A stretch of 64,000 bases of DNA, taken from the NCBI GenBank assembly GCA_016721945.1, contig JADKHC010000003.1, positions 124,001 through 188,000 on the forward strand, written 5' to 3'. Of this stretch, positions 19,707-27,192 are shown piece after piece. Each line of letters starts with the position of its first letter. Position 1 is the stretch's first letter. The position numbers and the translations under genes were made by a program. Origin of the DNA: Verrucomicrobiota bacterium. GTDB taxonomy: Bacteria > Verrucomicrobiota > Verrucomicrobiia > Opitutales > Opitutaceae. The notes under the pieces were generated by a model. It did no database searches. It was not told the DNA's origin and saw nothing but the letters and a program-made list of their open reading frames with translations.

Positions 19707-20023
19707 GACTCTGTGCCCCCAGCCGAATGCTCAGCCCGAGCCTTCCGAATGCGCTTGAGCATTTCTGTATCCATGTCGTTTGCTAATGCTCCGCCGGTTG
19801 GGTTTTTCCGGAGAAACGGTTCCCTAGCGCCGTCACCAACTAGTAACGCGAGATAATTTTCAAGTGCAGCAACAGGAACGCGGCTACAACTCCCAACTTT
19901 TACAGGCGTGGGAAAACGCCCGCGAACGATTTCTCGTTCAAGTGTGCGACGACTGATCGACAATCGTTTCGCGGCTTCAACCAAAGTGATGAGATAAACA
20001 GGAGGAATGGAGGATGTATTCAT
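19703..20023 (-). CDS. AlpA-like helix-turn-helix protein, probable excisionase
   Basis: 106-residue DNA-binding protein. The MerR/AlpA-type helix-turn-helix covers about residues 10-60 with LVEAAKRLSISRRTLEREIVRG and a wing RFPTPVKVGSCSRVPVAALENYL (parts only). Such proteins regulate or direct excision of tRNA-integrated islands. ATG 20023 is chosen because it overlaps the preceding stop and gives a standard N-terminus. The Arg/Glu-rich tail is not part of the domain. Confidence 0.85.
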   Translation of the reverse strand: MNTSSIPPVYLITLVEAAKRLSISRRTLEREIVRGRFPTPVKVGSCSRVPVAALENYLALLVGDGAREPFLRKNPTGGALANDMDTEMLKRIRKARAEHSAGGTES

Positions 20024-20676
20024 AGAACTATGACGCGTAGAGCGTCGGAGCAGTGAAAACACAGAGCCAAAATCCATGCAGACGTGCATGGTGCTCGGTG
20101 TGGTGTTTTTCGCGCAAGTTGCGCTAGCTGCTCGCCAAGTTCGGCGGCTTTATCCCCTTCAAAAGCGAATGTGGGATTGGCCCGCCCCTCCAAGGGGTGA
20201 CCGTTTTTCTCGTTCAAAAATGAATGCGAGACAGCTGGGACGTTGCGACTACACGCGCAAAGTTCAATCAAAAAGCGCCAAGAAATGTCACGCGGCGACT
20301 GCCACACCCATTTACCCCCTCCAAAGACTGCGTCAGGAAACGACAGGAAGCGTATGGGAGCAAAATCCGCATTATTACCAAGGGCGGCCGCTGCGCGGCC
20401 TTCGCGGGCTGTTGGCATCGTACCGGCGCGCCCGCCCGTTGGCGTCCGCATCCGGTCGATGCGCAACGTGCCCGGCCCGAGCCGCAAATATGCTGAGCCA
20501 GGTGAAACCATCGATCCGCTTTGATGGGGTCGATTCGCGTATTCATTGAGGCTTTGGCGACTCGCTGCGGGGCGTGCAGGGTGCGCGCGATGCCCCTTAA
20601 ACCAACGGCGCGCCCGTCCCCGGCCTCCGAGCAGGCCGAGGCGGGGCGTCGGGGGGAGAACTGCGTGCAAAGTCAT
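20020..20676 (-). CDS. element-encoded protein of unknown function
   Basis: 218 codons. The first half is Arg/Gly/Pro-rich and of low complexity, matching very GC-rich, palindrome-rich DNA (about 20385-20640). The second half looks like an ordinary folded protein (WRFLIELCACSRNVPAVSHS, NPTFAFEGDKAAELGEQLAQL). Support for translation is the ATGA overlap with genes on both sides. I recognise no family. It could be that only the second half is translated, from an internal start such as the Met codons near mid-gene. The GC-rich first half might instead be a structured DNA region. Confidence 0.5.
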   Translation of the reverse strand: MTLHAVLPPTPRLGLLGGRGRARRWFKGHRAHPARPAASRQSLNEYANRPHQSGSMVSPGSAYLRLGPGTLRIDRMRTPTGGRAGTMPTAREGRAAAALGNNADFAPIRFLSFPDAVFGGGKWVWQSPRDISWRFLIELCACSRNVPAVSHSFLNEKNGHPLEGRANPTFAFEGDKAAELGEQLAQLARKTPHRAPCTSAWILALCFHCSDALRVIVL

Positions 20677-20858
20677 TCCTTGCCCTCGCTCACTGGCACC
20701 GACGTCTTTTGTGCCTGCTTGGCCAGTGATTCGACGTGAGCGACTGCTTGGAGTTGAATCCGGGGGGCAAAAAACCAGAAGACTGCACCAAGACACGTTC
20801 TTTGATCAGCGAGCGACAAATCGAAGAATCCCTTGATGAATCGTTCGGTGAGATTCAT
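20673..20858 (-). CDS. small element-encoded protein
   Basis: 61 residues beginning MNLTERFIKGFFDLSLADQR, with a hydrophobic middle (CLGAVFWFFAP) and a charged end. The start overlaps the stop of the 68-codon gene and its own stop overlaps the start of the next gene, both as ATGA. No family is recognised. Coupling to the integrase genes is the main reason for the call. Confidence 0.6.
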   Translation of the reverse strand: MNLTERFIKGFFDLSLADQRTCLGAVFWFFAPRIQLQAVAHVESLAKQAQKTSVPVSEGKE

Positions 20859-21061
20859 CCGACATCCTTTGATTCATCGCAGGTGCGAACGTAGAGCAAC
20901 GCGACCTCCCAGACTCGACTGTCGATATTTTCGACAAGGAGGCGAATCGCCCGGCTGCGTTGTTTCGGTTCGATTTTAGCTAAGAGGGAATAAAACTCTG
21001 TGAGTTCTTCCTTTGGTTTTGGTCCGTGGATACCATCGAGTTCATGCGGTTGTGTATGCAT
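20855..21061 (-). CDS. small element-encoded protein, first gene of the coupled operon
   Basis: 68 residues starting MHTQPHELDGIHG, with a helical body (LTEFYSLLAKIEPKQRSRAI, VENIDSRVWEVALLYVRT). The same frame is open upstream through the attachment repeat, so translation could begin earlier, but ATG 21061 is the first good start inside the element. No family is recognised. Confidence 0.6.
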   Translation of the reverse strand: MHTQPHELDGIHGPKPKEELTEFYSLLAKIEPKQRSRAIRLLVENIDSRVWEVALLYVRTCDESKDVG

Positions 21062-21119
21062 TGTCTGAATACCTTTGTTATGTGTTTGGTTATCAGACGC
21101 ATCTAATTCACCTTCGTTG

Positions 21120-21194
21120 AGTTCGAACCTGATCGAGTCCACCAATGTGTTAGAAAGGCGGGAGGGTTCGGAAGGCGGCTCAGTACGTCTAAAA
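21120..21194. repeat. right attachment repeat (attR)
   Basis: Exact copy of 18442-18516. It begins with the tRNA-Ala 3' end and runs into integrase 3' coding sequence. The bases just before it (21062-21119) hold nothing recognisable apart from the probable promoter region of the element operon. Confidence 0.9.
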
Positions 21195-21315
21195 TTGACA
21201 TTGTCAGAGGGTTGCGCGGAACAAGTAAACGACAGGCCGCGTCTCATTTTGACCACAAATGACCCCCACGTGTACCTGCCCGTGTGTATGCACATCCGGC
21301 AACTTGAAAGAGGGG
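21120..21315 (-). pseudogene. 3' relic of a second, related integrase gene
   Basis: Read on the minus strand, this matches the C-terminal part of the integrase at 18402 (FKLPDVHTHGQVHVG against FKLPDVHTHRHVHAG, and a common RRTEPPSEPSRLSNTLVDS). It includes diverged bases and at least one shift of frame. Upstream integrase sequence is missing. It is best read as what remains of a second element inserted in tandem at the same tRNA end. 21316-21548 holds nothing I recognise. Confidence 0.75.
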
Positions 21316-21548
21316 GCGCCAAATCCGAGGTAAGAGGTCGAGATCCACTCGTGAAGCCTTGTGTAACCGGTGCGTAGTTGTTGGGCCCAGCCGCCGCAGA
21401 TGTTCGGCTCGTCGAGCACGTTCTCCACGTCCGCACGGGCACAGTAAAGGAGTCTGTGTTCCTCTGCGTAATCTGCGGATAACCATCCTGTCTCAGGAGA
21501 AGTGCGTGGAATGCTAGTTTTGCAAAAGATTCAGGATGCCCGGGGTTG

Positions 21549-21570
21549 GGCGCGTTATCCTAAACGCGCT
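21549..21570. repeat. palindrome of the GGCGCGTTA family, second copy
   Basis: Arms GCGCGTT and AACGCGC around ATCCTA. It is nearly the reverse complement of the copy at 13763-13784. Confidence 0.65.
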
Positions 21571-21644
21571 GTGTATTCGTTATCCAAGCACACGGTCGGA
21601 TTAGGGATTATCCGCGCTATCTCGGAGGCAACCAGTCGATCACT

Positions 21645-22376
21645 TCAGTGCGGCGCTGTGGGCTTGAATTCGTAATTCAAGGTTCCGCGCGGAAGGCGGG
21701 CGGTGAATTTACGCAATTCTCCCGTGGTGGAATCGAATATGAAAACGATCTCGATCGGTTTCGTGCGGGTTGTTTCCACATCCAGCCGGTAGCGGTAAAA
21801 ATGTATGACCTGATCCCGTGTGCTTTGCTTGCGGGTGGGCTCGCCCATCATGCCATGAATCGAGCTGAGGTTGGGCATGGCAGCGGAAGAGGGCGCTTCG
21901 GTTTGAGCCTCGGCGTTGCGGTCGTCCTTGTTGACCTTGGCGGTGCCGGTCGAACGCAGCATGGCCAGCAAAAGATCTTTGGAGACGTAGGCGAGATAGC
22001 GCTTCGGGATGCGAGCCTCGAACACACGGCCATCGGCAAAAAAGGCGGTGATCTCCATGTCGTAGAGATGTTCCTCTTTGATGCCGGGCGCGGGTTCCTT
22101 GACCCAGCGAATGAGCCATTCTTCTCCGTTGGCGCGTGGCGTGATGGTCTTGGGTTCGGCTCCGATCCAGCGCAGGTCATCGGCCTTCAATAACGGATGC
22201 AGGCAGTGGATCGTGAGATCCTCCGTCGCTGGTACTGTGAAGTTTTCCTCGAAGTGACTGAACTGTTTTTTCAGTTCCAGTAGGCGCAGGTAGACGCAAC
22301 CGCTGAGCAGCAGGCAGGCGGCACCGATCAGGAGCAAAGAGACAAAGCGGGATTTTGACTGCGGAAGTGGGTACAC
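21645..22376 (-). CDS. outer-membrane or periplasmic lipoprotein, unknown function
   Basis: 243 residues. A lipoprotein signal with a hydrophobic run and lipobox LLSGC at about residues 22-27 is followed by a soluble domain with no recognised motif. Two repeated beta-rich segments (ADGRVFEARIPKRYLAYVSK and a C-terminal FDSTTGELRKFTARLP) suggest a small beta domain. It lies beside a stress-type membrane protein gene on the same strand, possibly one transcript. Confidence 0.75.
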   Translation of the reverse strand: MYPLPQSKSRFVSLLLIGAACLLLSGCVYLRLLELKKQFSHFEENFTVPATEDLTIHCLHPLLKADDLRWIGAEPKTITPRANGEEWLIRWVKEPAPGIKEEHLYDMEITAFFADGRVFEARIPKRYLAYVSKDLLLAMLRSTGTAKVNKDDRNAEAQTEAPSSAAMPNLSSIHGMMGEPTRKQSTRDQVIHFYRYRLDVETTRTKPIEIVFIFDSTTGELRKFTARLPRGTLNYEFKPTAPH

Positions 22377-22386
22377 GAGCCGGATT

Positions 22387-22644
22387 TTATGAAGGTCGAA
22401 TGAATCTCAGTGGGTATAAAAACAAAACGGCGCCTATGCCTGCGAAAACGATATGACCGATCACTCCGGAGGCGTGAACATCAATGAGCCCGAAAATCAG
22501 GCGTCCGTGAAACGCGCCAGTGACGCCGACGATCAAGTGGACGACGAGGCTGAAGCCCTTGCCTTTGGCCTTGGCGAGGAGTCCGCTGATCACTCCGGCG
22601 AGCGCACCGACGACCAGAATCACCAGGGCGGTATTGAGGTTCAT
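22387..22644 (-). CDS. GlsB/YeaQ/YmgE family membrane protein
   Basis: 85 residues, almost entirely hydrophobic, with three helices and the glycine pattern of the transglycosylase-associated family (GALAGVISGLLAKAKGKGF, IVGVTGAFHGRLIFG, HIVFAGIGAVLFLY). Members are induced by stress in several bacteria. Their biochemical role is not settled. Confidence 0.88.
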   Translation of the reverse strand: MNLNTALVILVVGALAGVISGLLAKAKGKGFSLVVHLIVGVTGAFHGRLIFGLIDVHASGVIGHIVFAGIGAVLFLYPLRFIRPS

Positions 22645-22690
22645 GCTGAGTGCGTAACGGGCTAGCCGGTTTGCGGCGAGCGAAAATCTT

Positions 22691-22711
22691 TAGCCCGAGG
22701 CTAGCGGGCTA
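22691..22711 (-). terminator. hairpin after the secreted-protein gene
   Basis: TAGCCCG and CGGGCTA arms with a 7-base loop, overlapping the stop codon of the gene at 22709. A weak T-rich stretch follows on the minus strand, so it may be a terminator. Confidence 0.4.
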
Positions 22712-23435
22712 TTTTACCGCCGTCGCGGGTATTTGGGCGGGGCCGTTGGTTAAGTTGGCGGCGGGAATGGCAGGTGGCGCGGCAAAAGTGACTTTCCCCA
22801 ACAGGCCCAGTAGTCGCTTACGCAAAATCTCATCCTCTTCGGCGACGGTCTTGTTGTAGGCGCTGCGTTCGAGAACTTTTTCAGTCAGTTCGATACTGAT
22901 GATGAAAATATATTCGTCGTGTACGAAGGCCAGATTTCCGCGCTTGGCGAGTCGGGGCGCTTCGTTTGCGACAACCATGATCCTGTCGCTGAACATCGAT
23001 CCGCCGGGCAGGAGATTGTAGATTAGCAGCGAGCCCGACTCGGTCTTGTTCAGAAAATGGGCCGACTCCACGCGTGCACCGGGGAAGCGATGTTCGAAAT
23101 CGGCCTGCACGAAATTTGAGAAAAACCAAATGAGGAAATCCTTGCGGCCGCGGGCTTCGTGCTCGCGTTGCAAACTCGCATCCATCTTGAAACACGCGAT
23201 GCTTTCGTGGGTGGTGAAACTATCCTGGAAGGTGACGACATTTTCCGTGTCGCTGATCGAGCCGCCGAGCGCGGCGCTGACGGGAATGGTGACACGAAAT
23301 GCACCCGTTGGCGATACGTACTGGTTTTCTTCGACCTGTCCGATCAATGGGCCCGACTGAACTCTGTGCGCCAAGCGGTTGCAGCGCGCAAAAAGCGAAG
23401 GCTAATCCCGAAAATAACAAACGGCTAAGACACAT
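22709..23435 (-). pseudogene. secreted protein, unknown function, split by a one-base shift
   Basis: A good signal peptide starts at ATG 23435 (MCLSRLLFSGLAFAFCALQ, cleavage after LGAQ), but its frame ends at 23220. The body of the protein continues in the next frame from about residue 30 (GQVEENQYVSPTGAFRVTIPV onward, 200+ residues) to the stop at 22709. Removing one base in the GGGCCC run at 23349-23354 would join the two. The gene is therefore either recently broken or carries a sequence error. No family is recognised. The body is a soluble alpha/beta-looking protein without catalytic motifs I can name. Confidence 0.7.
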
Positions 23436-23472
23436 GGCTGGATAAATGTGACTAGCAAACTCGGCCGTTGTT

Positions 23473-24300
23473 TCAAGTCGTTGTGAGCTTCATCCAGAGT
23501 GCGACGGGGATTTCCTCGGGCCGGGCTTGCGGGCCGAATCCGCCGGCGACGAGCTCCTCGATCCAGATTTTGCCTTTCTCGGGCAGGCGTTCGCGCAAGA
23601 GCGCGCCGATTTGTTTCCGGCGCTGCTGAAAACAGCTGCGGATGAGCTGCTTCGTCGCGGGCGCGAAGACGAATGGCTCAGGCTTGCGCACGAGGTGCAG
23701 CAGGTACGATTCGATGTCAGGGCGCGGATGGAAACACGCGGCAGGGACTTTGTGGCCCGGTGCCAGATCGTACGCGGCCTGGAGAAAAATCGAAATCGCG
23801 CCAAACGACTTCGTGCCGTGCGAAGCGGCGTAACGTTGCGCTGCTTCCTGTTGCAACATGAGCACCATGCGCGTGGGCAGCGGTCCGCCCAACACCGCGT
23901 CCATCCATGGCGTGGAGATCGCGTAGGGCAGGTTGGCGACGACTTTAAACGGCCGTGCACTGCTCGCGCTCAGCTCTGCCAGCGGATGTTCGACCGCGTC
24001 GCCTTCGAGCAGGTGAAACGTCGTGGGAAACTCAACCGAGAGCGTCGTTGAGAGATGTTCGTGCAACACCCGATCTTTTTCGACCGCCCATACTTCCGCG
24101 CCAGTTTTGAGCAAAGCCGACGTGAGCGTGCCGAGACCGGGGCCAACTTCGACCACGTTGTCGGTAGCGATGATTTCGGCTAGTTCGAGCGACTTGCGCA
24201 CGATGTTGCCGTCCACGAGAAAATTTTGCCCGAGAAAACGTTTTGGTTGGTGACCGAGCTTGGTTAGCAAATCGCGGGTGGCAGTCGGAGTGAGCGGCAT
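23473..24300 (-). CDS. rsmA: 16S rRNA dimethyladenosine transferase
   Basis: 275-residue methyltransferase that dimethylates two adjacent adenines near the 3' end of 16S rRNA. Motifs: KRFLGQNFLVDGNIVRK at the start, VVEVGPGLGTLTSALL (SAM site), WAVEKDR, the catalytic NLPYAIST and a C-terminal FHPRPDIESYLL-like region. Length is normal. Upstream 24301-24382 contains short AGATGCC-type direct repeats but no gene. Confidence 0.93.
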   Translation of the reverse strand: MPLTPTATRDLLTKLGHQPKRFLGQNFLVDGNIVRKSLELAEIIATDNVVEVGPGLGTLTSALLKTGAEVWAVEKDRVLHEHLSTTLSVEFPTTFHLLEGDAVEHPLAELSASSARPFKVVANLPYAISTPWMDAVLGGPLPTRMVLMLQQEAAQRYAASHGTKSFGAISIFLQAAYDLAPGHKVPAACFHPRPDIESYLLHLVRKPEPFVFAPATKQLIRSCFQQRRKQIGALLRERLPEKGKIWIEELVAGGFGPQARPEEIPVALWMKLTTT

Positions 24301-24382
24301 AGTAAAACCAGAGGTCAGAAGCCAGATGCCAGATGCCAGCAGTCGGAGAACGGAAGTTGGCGAATTGAATCCATAACTGGAC

Positions 24383-25180
24383 TTAGCGGCGGAAATCCGC
24401 GATCACGTCGGCCGGTGAGGGCGCTTTCATCAACGCTTCACCGACGAGCACGGCGTGAGCTCCAGCGGCATGGACACGAGCGGCGTCGGCGCCGGTGAAG
24501 ATACCGCTTTCGCTCACCGCGATGACGGCGCGCGGGAATTTCGGAATGAGCTTCTCGCTCAGCGACAGGTCGGTTTTGAAAATCGCGAGATCGCGATTAT
24601 TCACGCCGATGATCTTCGCGCCATGACGAAGCGCGCGCTCGAGTTCGGCCTCGTTGTGAATCTCAAAAAGGCTATCGAGTCCGGCGGCCTGCGCGTGGAA
24701 GAAAAGGATTTTGATTTCTTCGTCGGTCAGCGCGCGCACGATGATCAGGATGGCGCTGGCGCCGGCCTCGCGGGCCTCGGCGATTTGCAGCGGATGCACC
24801 ATGAAATCCTTGCGCAGGCAGGGCAGGGCGGGCGGTTTCTCGCGAAACTGAGCCGTGACCGCGCGCAGGTCGTCGAGCGTGCCGCCGAAAAACTTTTCAT
24901 CCGTCAAGACCGACAATGCGCTCGCGCCTGCGCCTTGATAACGCAGCGCTTGTTCGGTGGCGGAGATGCCTTCGCGAATCGCACCCGCCGAGGGCGAGCG
25001 GCGTTTGATCTCGGCGATCACGCCTAGTTTGCCGTCGGAGCGAAACAGCGCGGCGGCGAACGACGGCGGCCGCGGGAGCGAAGCGTTGAGCTTCTCCAGA
25101 TCGCTTTCGGACACGGAGCGAAGACGCGGCGCGATTTCTTGCCGCTTCCATGCCATGATTTCAGTGAGTTTGTCAGCCAT
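24383..25180 (-). CDS. trpC: indole-3-glycerol phosphate synthase
   Basis: 265-residue (beta/alpha)8 enzyme of tryptophan synthesis that closes the indole ring from CdRP. Catalytic pieces include IKRRSPSAG, the DEKFFGG loop, LRKDFMV, HNEAELERAL, IGVNNRDL, SESGI and LVGEALM. ATG 25180 (MADKLTEIMAWK) is chosen over the longer frame to 25267 because it is where the family begins. No other trp gene is nearby. Confidence 0.94.
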   Translation of the reverse strand: MADKLTEIMAWKRQEIAPRLRSVSESDLEKLNASLPRPPSFAAALFRSDGKLGVIAEIKRRSPSAGAIREGISATEQALRYQGAGASALSVLTDEKFFGGTLDDLRAVTAQFREKPPALPCLRKDFMVHPLQIAEAREAGASAILIIVRALTDEEIKILFFHAQAAGLDSLFEIHNEAELERALRHGAKIIGVNNRDLAIFKTDLSLSEKLIPKFPRAVIAVSESGIFTGADAARVHAAGAHAVLVGEALMKAPSPADVIADFRR

Positions 25181-25265
25181 CACCACCAGCGAACACGACC
25201 CTTGTGCGAAGACAAAGCTGAAAAATTTCCGTGTACACGCGCCCGAGGCCGGGCAATTTGGGCGC

Positions 25266-25943
25266 ATGAGTGCAATGGACGACCTGCGAAAGACGATTGC
25301 CCGACTGCGCGCCCCCGGTGGCTGCCCGTGGGATCAAGAGCAGACGCACGCCTCGCTGGTGCGCTGCCTGATCGACGAGTGCAGCGAATTGATCGACACC
25401 ATCGACCGCATGGATCTCCCGCACATGCGCGAGGAACTGGGCGACGTGCTGATCCAAGTCATTTTTCACGCACAACTCGCCGAAGAGGCGGGCAAATTCG
25501 ATCTCGAAGACGTCGCCCGCGAGGTAAACGAAAAACTCATCCGTCGACACCCGCATGTCTTCGGTGATGGAAAACTGGATACGACCGACCAGGTGCTTAC
25601 CCAGTGGGAAAAAATCAAAGCGCAGGAAAAAGCCGCCAACGGTAAAGCCGTCGCCGTTGATAACGTTTTCAAAGATCAACCACCGCGCTTGCCCTCGATC
25701 ATGTTTGCCGAGGCTATCTGGAAGCAGATCGCCAAGAAAAAACTCCCCGTCGAAGGCTTGGTCGACGTCGCCCAAGTAAACGCCCTCGGTGCCCAACTCG
25801 ACGAAGCGACACTCGGTCGCATGCTCTTCGAACTCACCGCCGCCTCACGCGCTAAAGGCCTCGATCCCGAAGGCGCGCTGCGCCTGCACACGACCAAGCT
25901 CATGCGCGAGGTGGAACAACGTGTCGCTGGGAATTCAGGCTGA
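25266..25943 (+). CDS. mazG: nucleoside triphosphate pyrophosphohydrolase MazG
   Basis: 225-residue hydrolase of (d)NTPs to monophosphates. The first MazG domain has RLRAPGGCPWDQEQTHASL, then EECSEL-like DECSELIDTID and EELGDVLIQVIFHAQLAEE, which hold the metal-binding acidic residues. The second half is a degenerate repeat. Translation most likely begins at ATG 25266; another ATG follows at 25275. It is divergent from trpC. Confidence 0.9.
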   Translation: MSAMDDLRKTIARLRAPGGCPWDQEQTHASLVRCLIDECSELIDTIDRMDLPHMREELGDVLIQVIFHAQLAEEAGKFDLEDVAREVNEKLIRRHPHVFGDGKLDTTDQVLTQWEKIKAQEKAANGKAVAVDNVFKDQPPRLPSIMFAEAIWKQIAKKKLPVEGLVDVAQVNALGAQLDEATLGRMLFELTAASRAKGLDPEGALRLHTTKLMREVEQRVAGNSG

Positions 25944-25954
25944 AATCCATTTTC

Positions 25955-26025
25955 AATGTGGAACTCAGGGACACTGGAAACGGAGAATCTTTGGGTTCCG
26001 TTCCCGATTTCCTGAGTTCCACATT
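25955..26025. repeat. long inverted repeat after mazG
   Basis: 15-base perfect arms AATGTGGAACTCAGG and CCTGAGTTCCACATT, with further pairing inside (GGAAACGGA with TCCGTTCC). It could end mazG transcription or be a small dispersed palindromic element. Confidence 0.7.
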
Positions 26026-26072
26026 TCTTTCTGCTTCCTCAGTATCTTTGTGGCGAAAATGTCCAGTAGCCC

Positions 26073-27014
26073 GTGAACGACGAAAAGAATCCCTTCCTGC
26101 CTGAGTCCGTCGCCCGCGACTGGCTCGAACCTTTTCTCGTCTACCTGGAGAAAGAGCGGCGTTATTCTCCGTATACACTCCGCAACTACAGGCAGGCCTT
26201 CGAGGATTTCTATTTTTGGCTACAGCGCAGTCATCTCTGGGAACGCGGGCTCGACGCTTTGAAACCGCGCGATCTGCGCGATTTTGTGATCGAGGGACAG
26301 CAACGTTTCGACCGCCGCACGCTTCACCTACACGCCTCGGGCCTGCGCTCGTTTTTTAAATACTGGCTCAAGCACGGACGCGTGAAACGAAATCCCTTCA
26401 TTGGCGTACCGCTGCCGAAGTTGGAAAAACGCCTGCCGAAATTTCTCACCGAAGATCAGATGAAACTGTTGCTCACGGGGCCGCTGCGCCTGCTTGAGAA
26501 CGAAAGCATCGACGCCTTCACCGCGTGGCGGGATCGCCTCGCGATGGAAATGCTCTATGGCGGTGGCCTGCGCGTGAGTGAACTCGTTGCGCTCAACTAC
26601 GGCGCGATCGATCTCGAAGGCGGCGTCGCTCGCGTGCTTGGCAAAGGCAAAAAAGAAAGGCTCTGTCCACTGGGTATGGTTGCCATTGCTGTGCTGAAGA
26701 AATTCAAAAACGAATTCGCCCGCCACACTGCGCCGACCTTGCCCGTACTCGTCACACCACGCCACGAACGCATGCCAGTGCGCCAGGTGCAGCTGATGTT
26801 GAAACGATATCTCGACCTGGCCGATCTGCCGCACGAATTGACGCCGCACAAAATCCGCCACAGCTACGCGACGCATCTACTGAATGCCGGTGCCGACCTG
26901 CGCCTCGTGCAAGAGCTCCTTGGTCACGCCAGCCTAAACACGACCCAGGTCTACACCCACGTGAGCGTCGCCCGATTGAAAGAAGTCTACGCTAAAGCCC
27001 ATCCCCGGGCGTGA
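26073..27014 (+). CDS. tyrosine recombinase XerC/XerD type
   Basis: 313-residue chromosome-dimer resolution type recombinase. N-terminal SAM-like domain: YLEKERRYSPYTLRNYRQAFEDF. Catalytic residues lie in YGGGLRVSELVAL (Arg), HKIRHSYATHLL (His, Arg), LLGHASLNTTQVYTHVS (His, Tyr). The start is GTG. It lacks any neighbouring mobile-element feature, which fits a core Xer protein. XerC and XerD cannot be separated by eye. Confidence 0.88.
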   Translation: MNDEKNPFLPESVARDWLEPFLVYLEKERRYSPYTLRNYRQAFEDFYFWLQRSHLWERGLDALKPRDLRDFVIEGQQRFDRRTLHLHASGLRSFFKYWLKHGRVKRNPFIGVPLPKLEKRLPKFLTEDQMKLLLTGPLRLLENESIDAFTAWRDRLAMEMLYGGGLRVSELVALNYGAIDLEGGVARVLGKGKKERLCPLGMVAIAVLKKFKNEFARHTAPTLPVLVTPRHERMPVRQVQLMLKRYLDLADLPHELTPHKIRHSYATHLLNAGADLRLVQELLGHASLNTTQVYTHVSVARLKEVYAKAHPRA

Positions 27015-27192
27015 AGTTCGAGGTGGTTTTTGCGCACCGATATCGACGACTCCCACTCCTCGAACAAGAAGATGCCCGACAGTAGTTTCAGTTGAAGCTA
27101 CAGAGGATTTCGATAGACTCGGTCTTGCGGCGAAGACGGCTTTAAAATCTTTCTTTGCGTCGGTGCGCGAGGCTGTGCGAGATAGCAGGCGT

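Larger units (their letters stand above)
18442..21194. mobile_element. mini integrative element in tRNA-Ala, five coupled genes
   Basis: The element is bounded by a 75-base perfect direct repeat (18442-18516 and 21120-21194) that begins inside the tRNA T-arm. It carries, on the minus strand in transcription order, genes of 68, 61, 218, 106 (AlpA-like) and 434 codons (tyrosine integrase). Each junction is the 4-base overlap ATGA. The repeat length of 2678 bases sets the element's unit size. No phage structural, replication or resistance gene is recognised. It may be a satellite or minimal genomic island. Confidence 0.8.

Noticed and set aside
24309..24345. AGATGCC direct repeats as a CRISPR or tandem array
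   Set aside because: Units are only about seven bases and degenerate, with no spacers.
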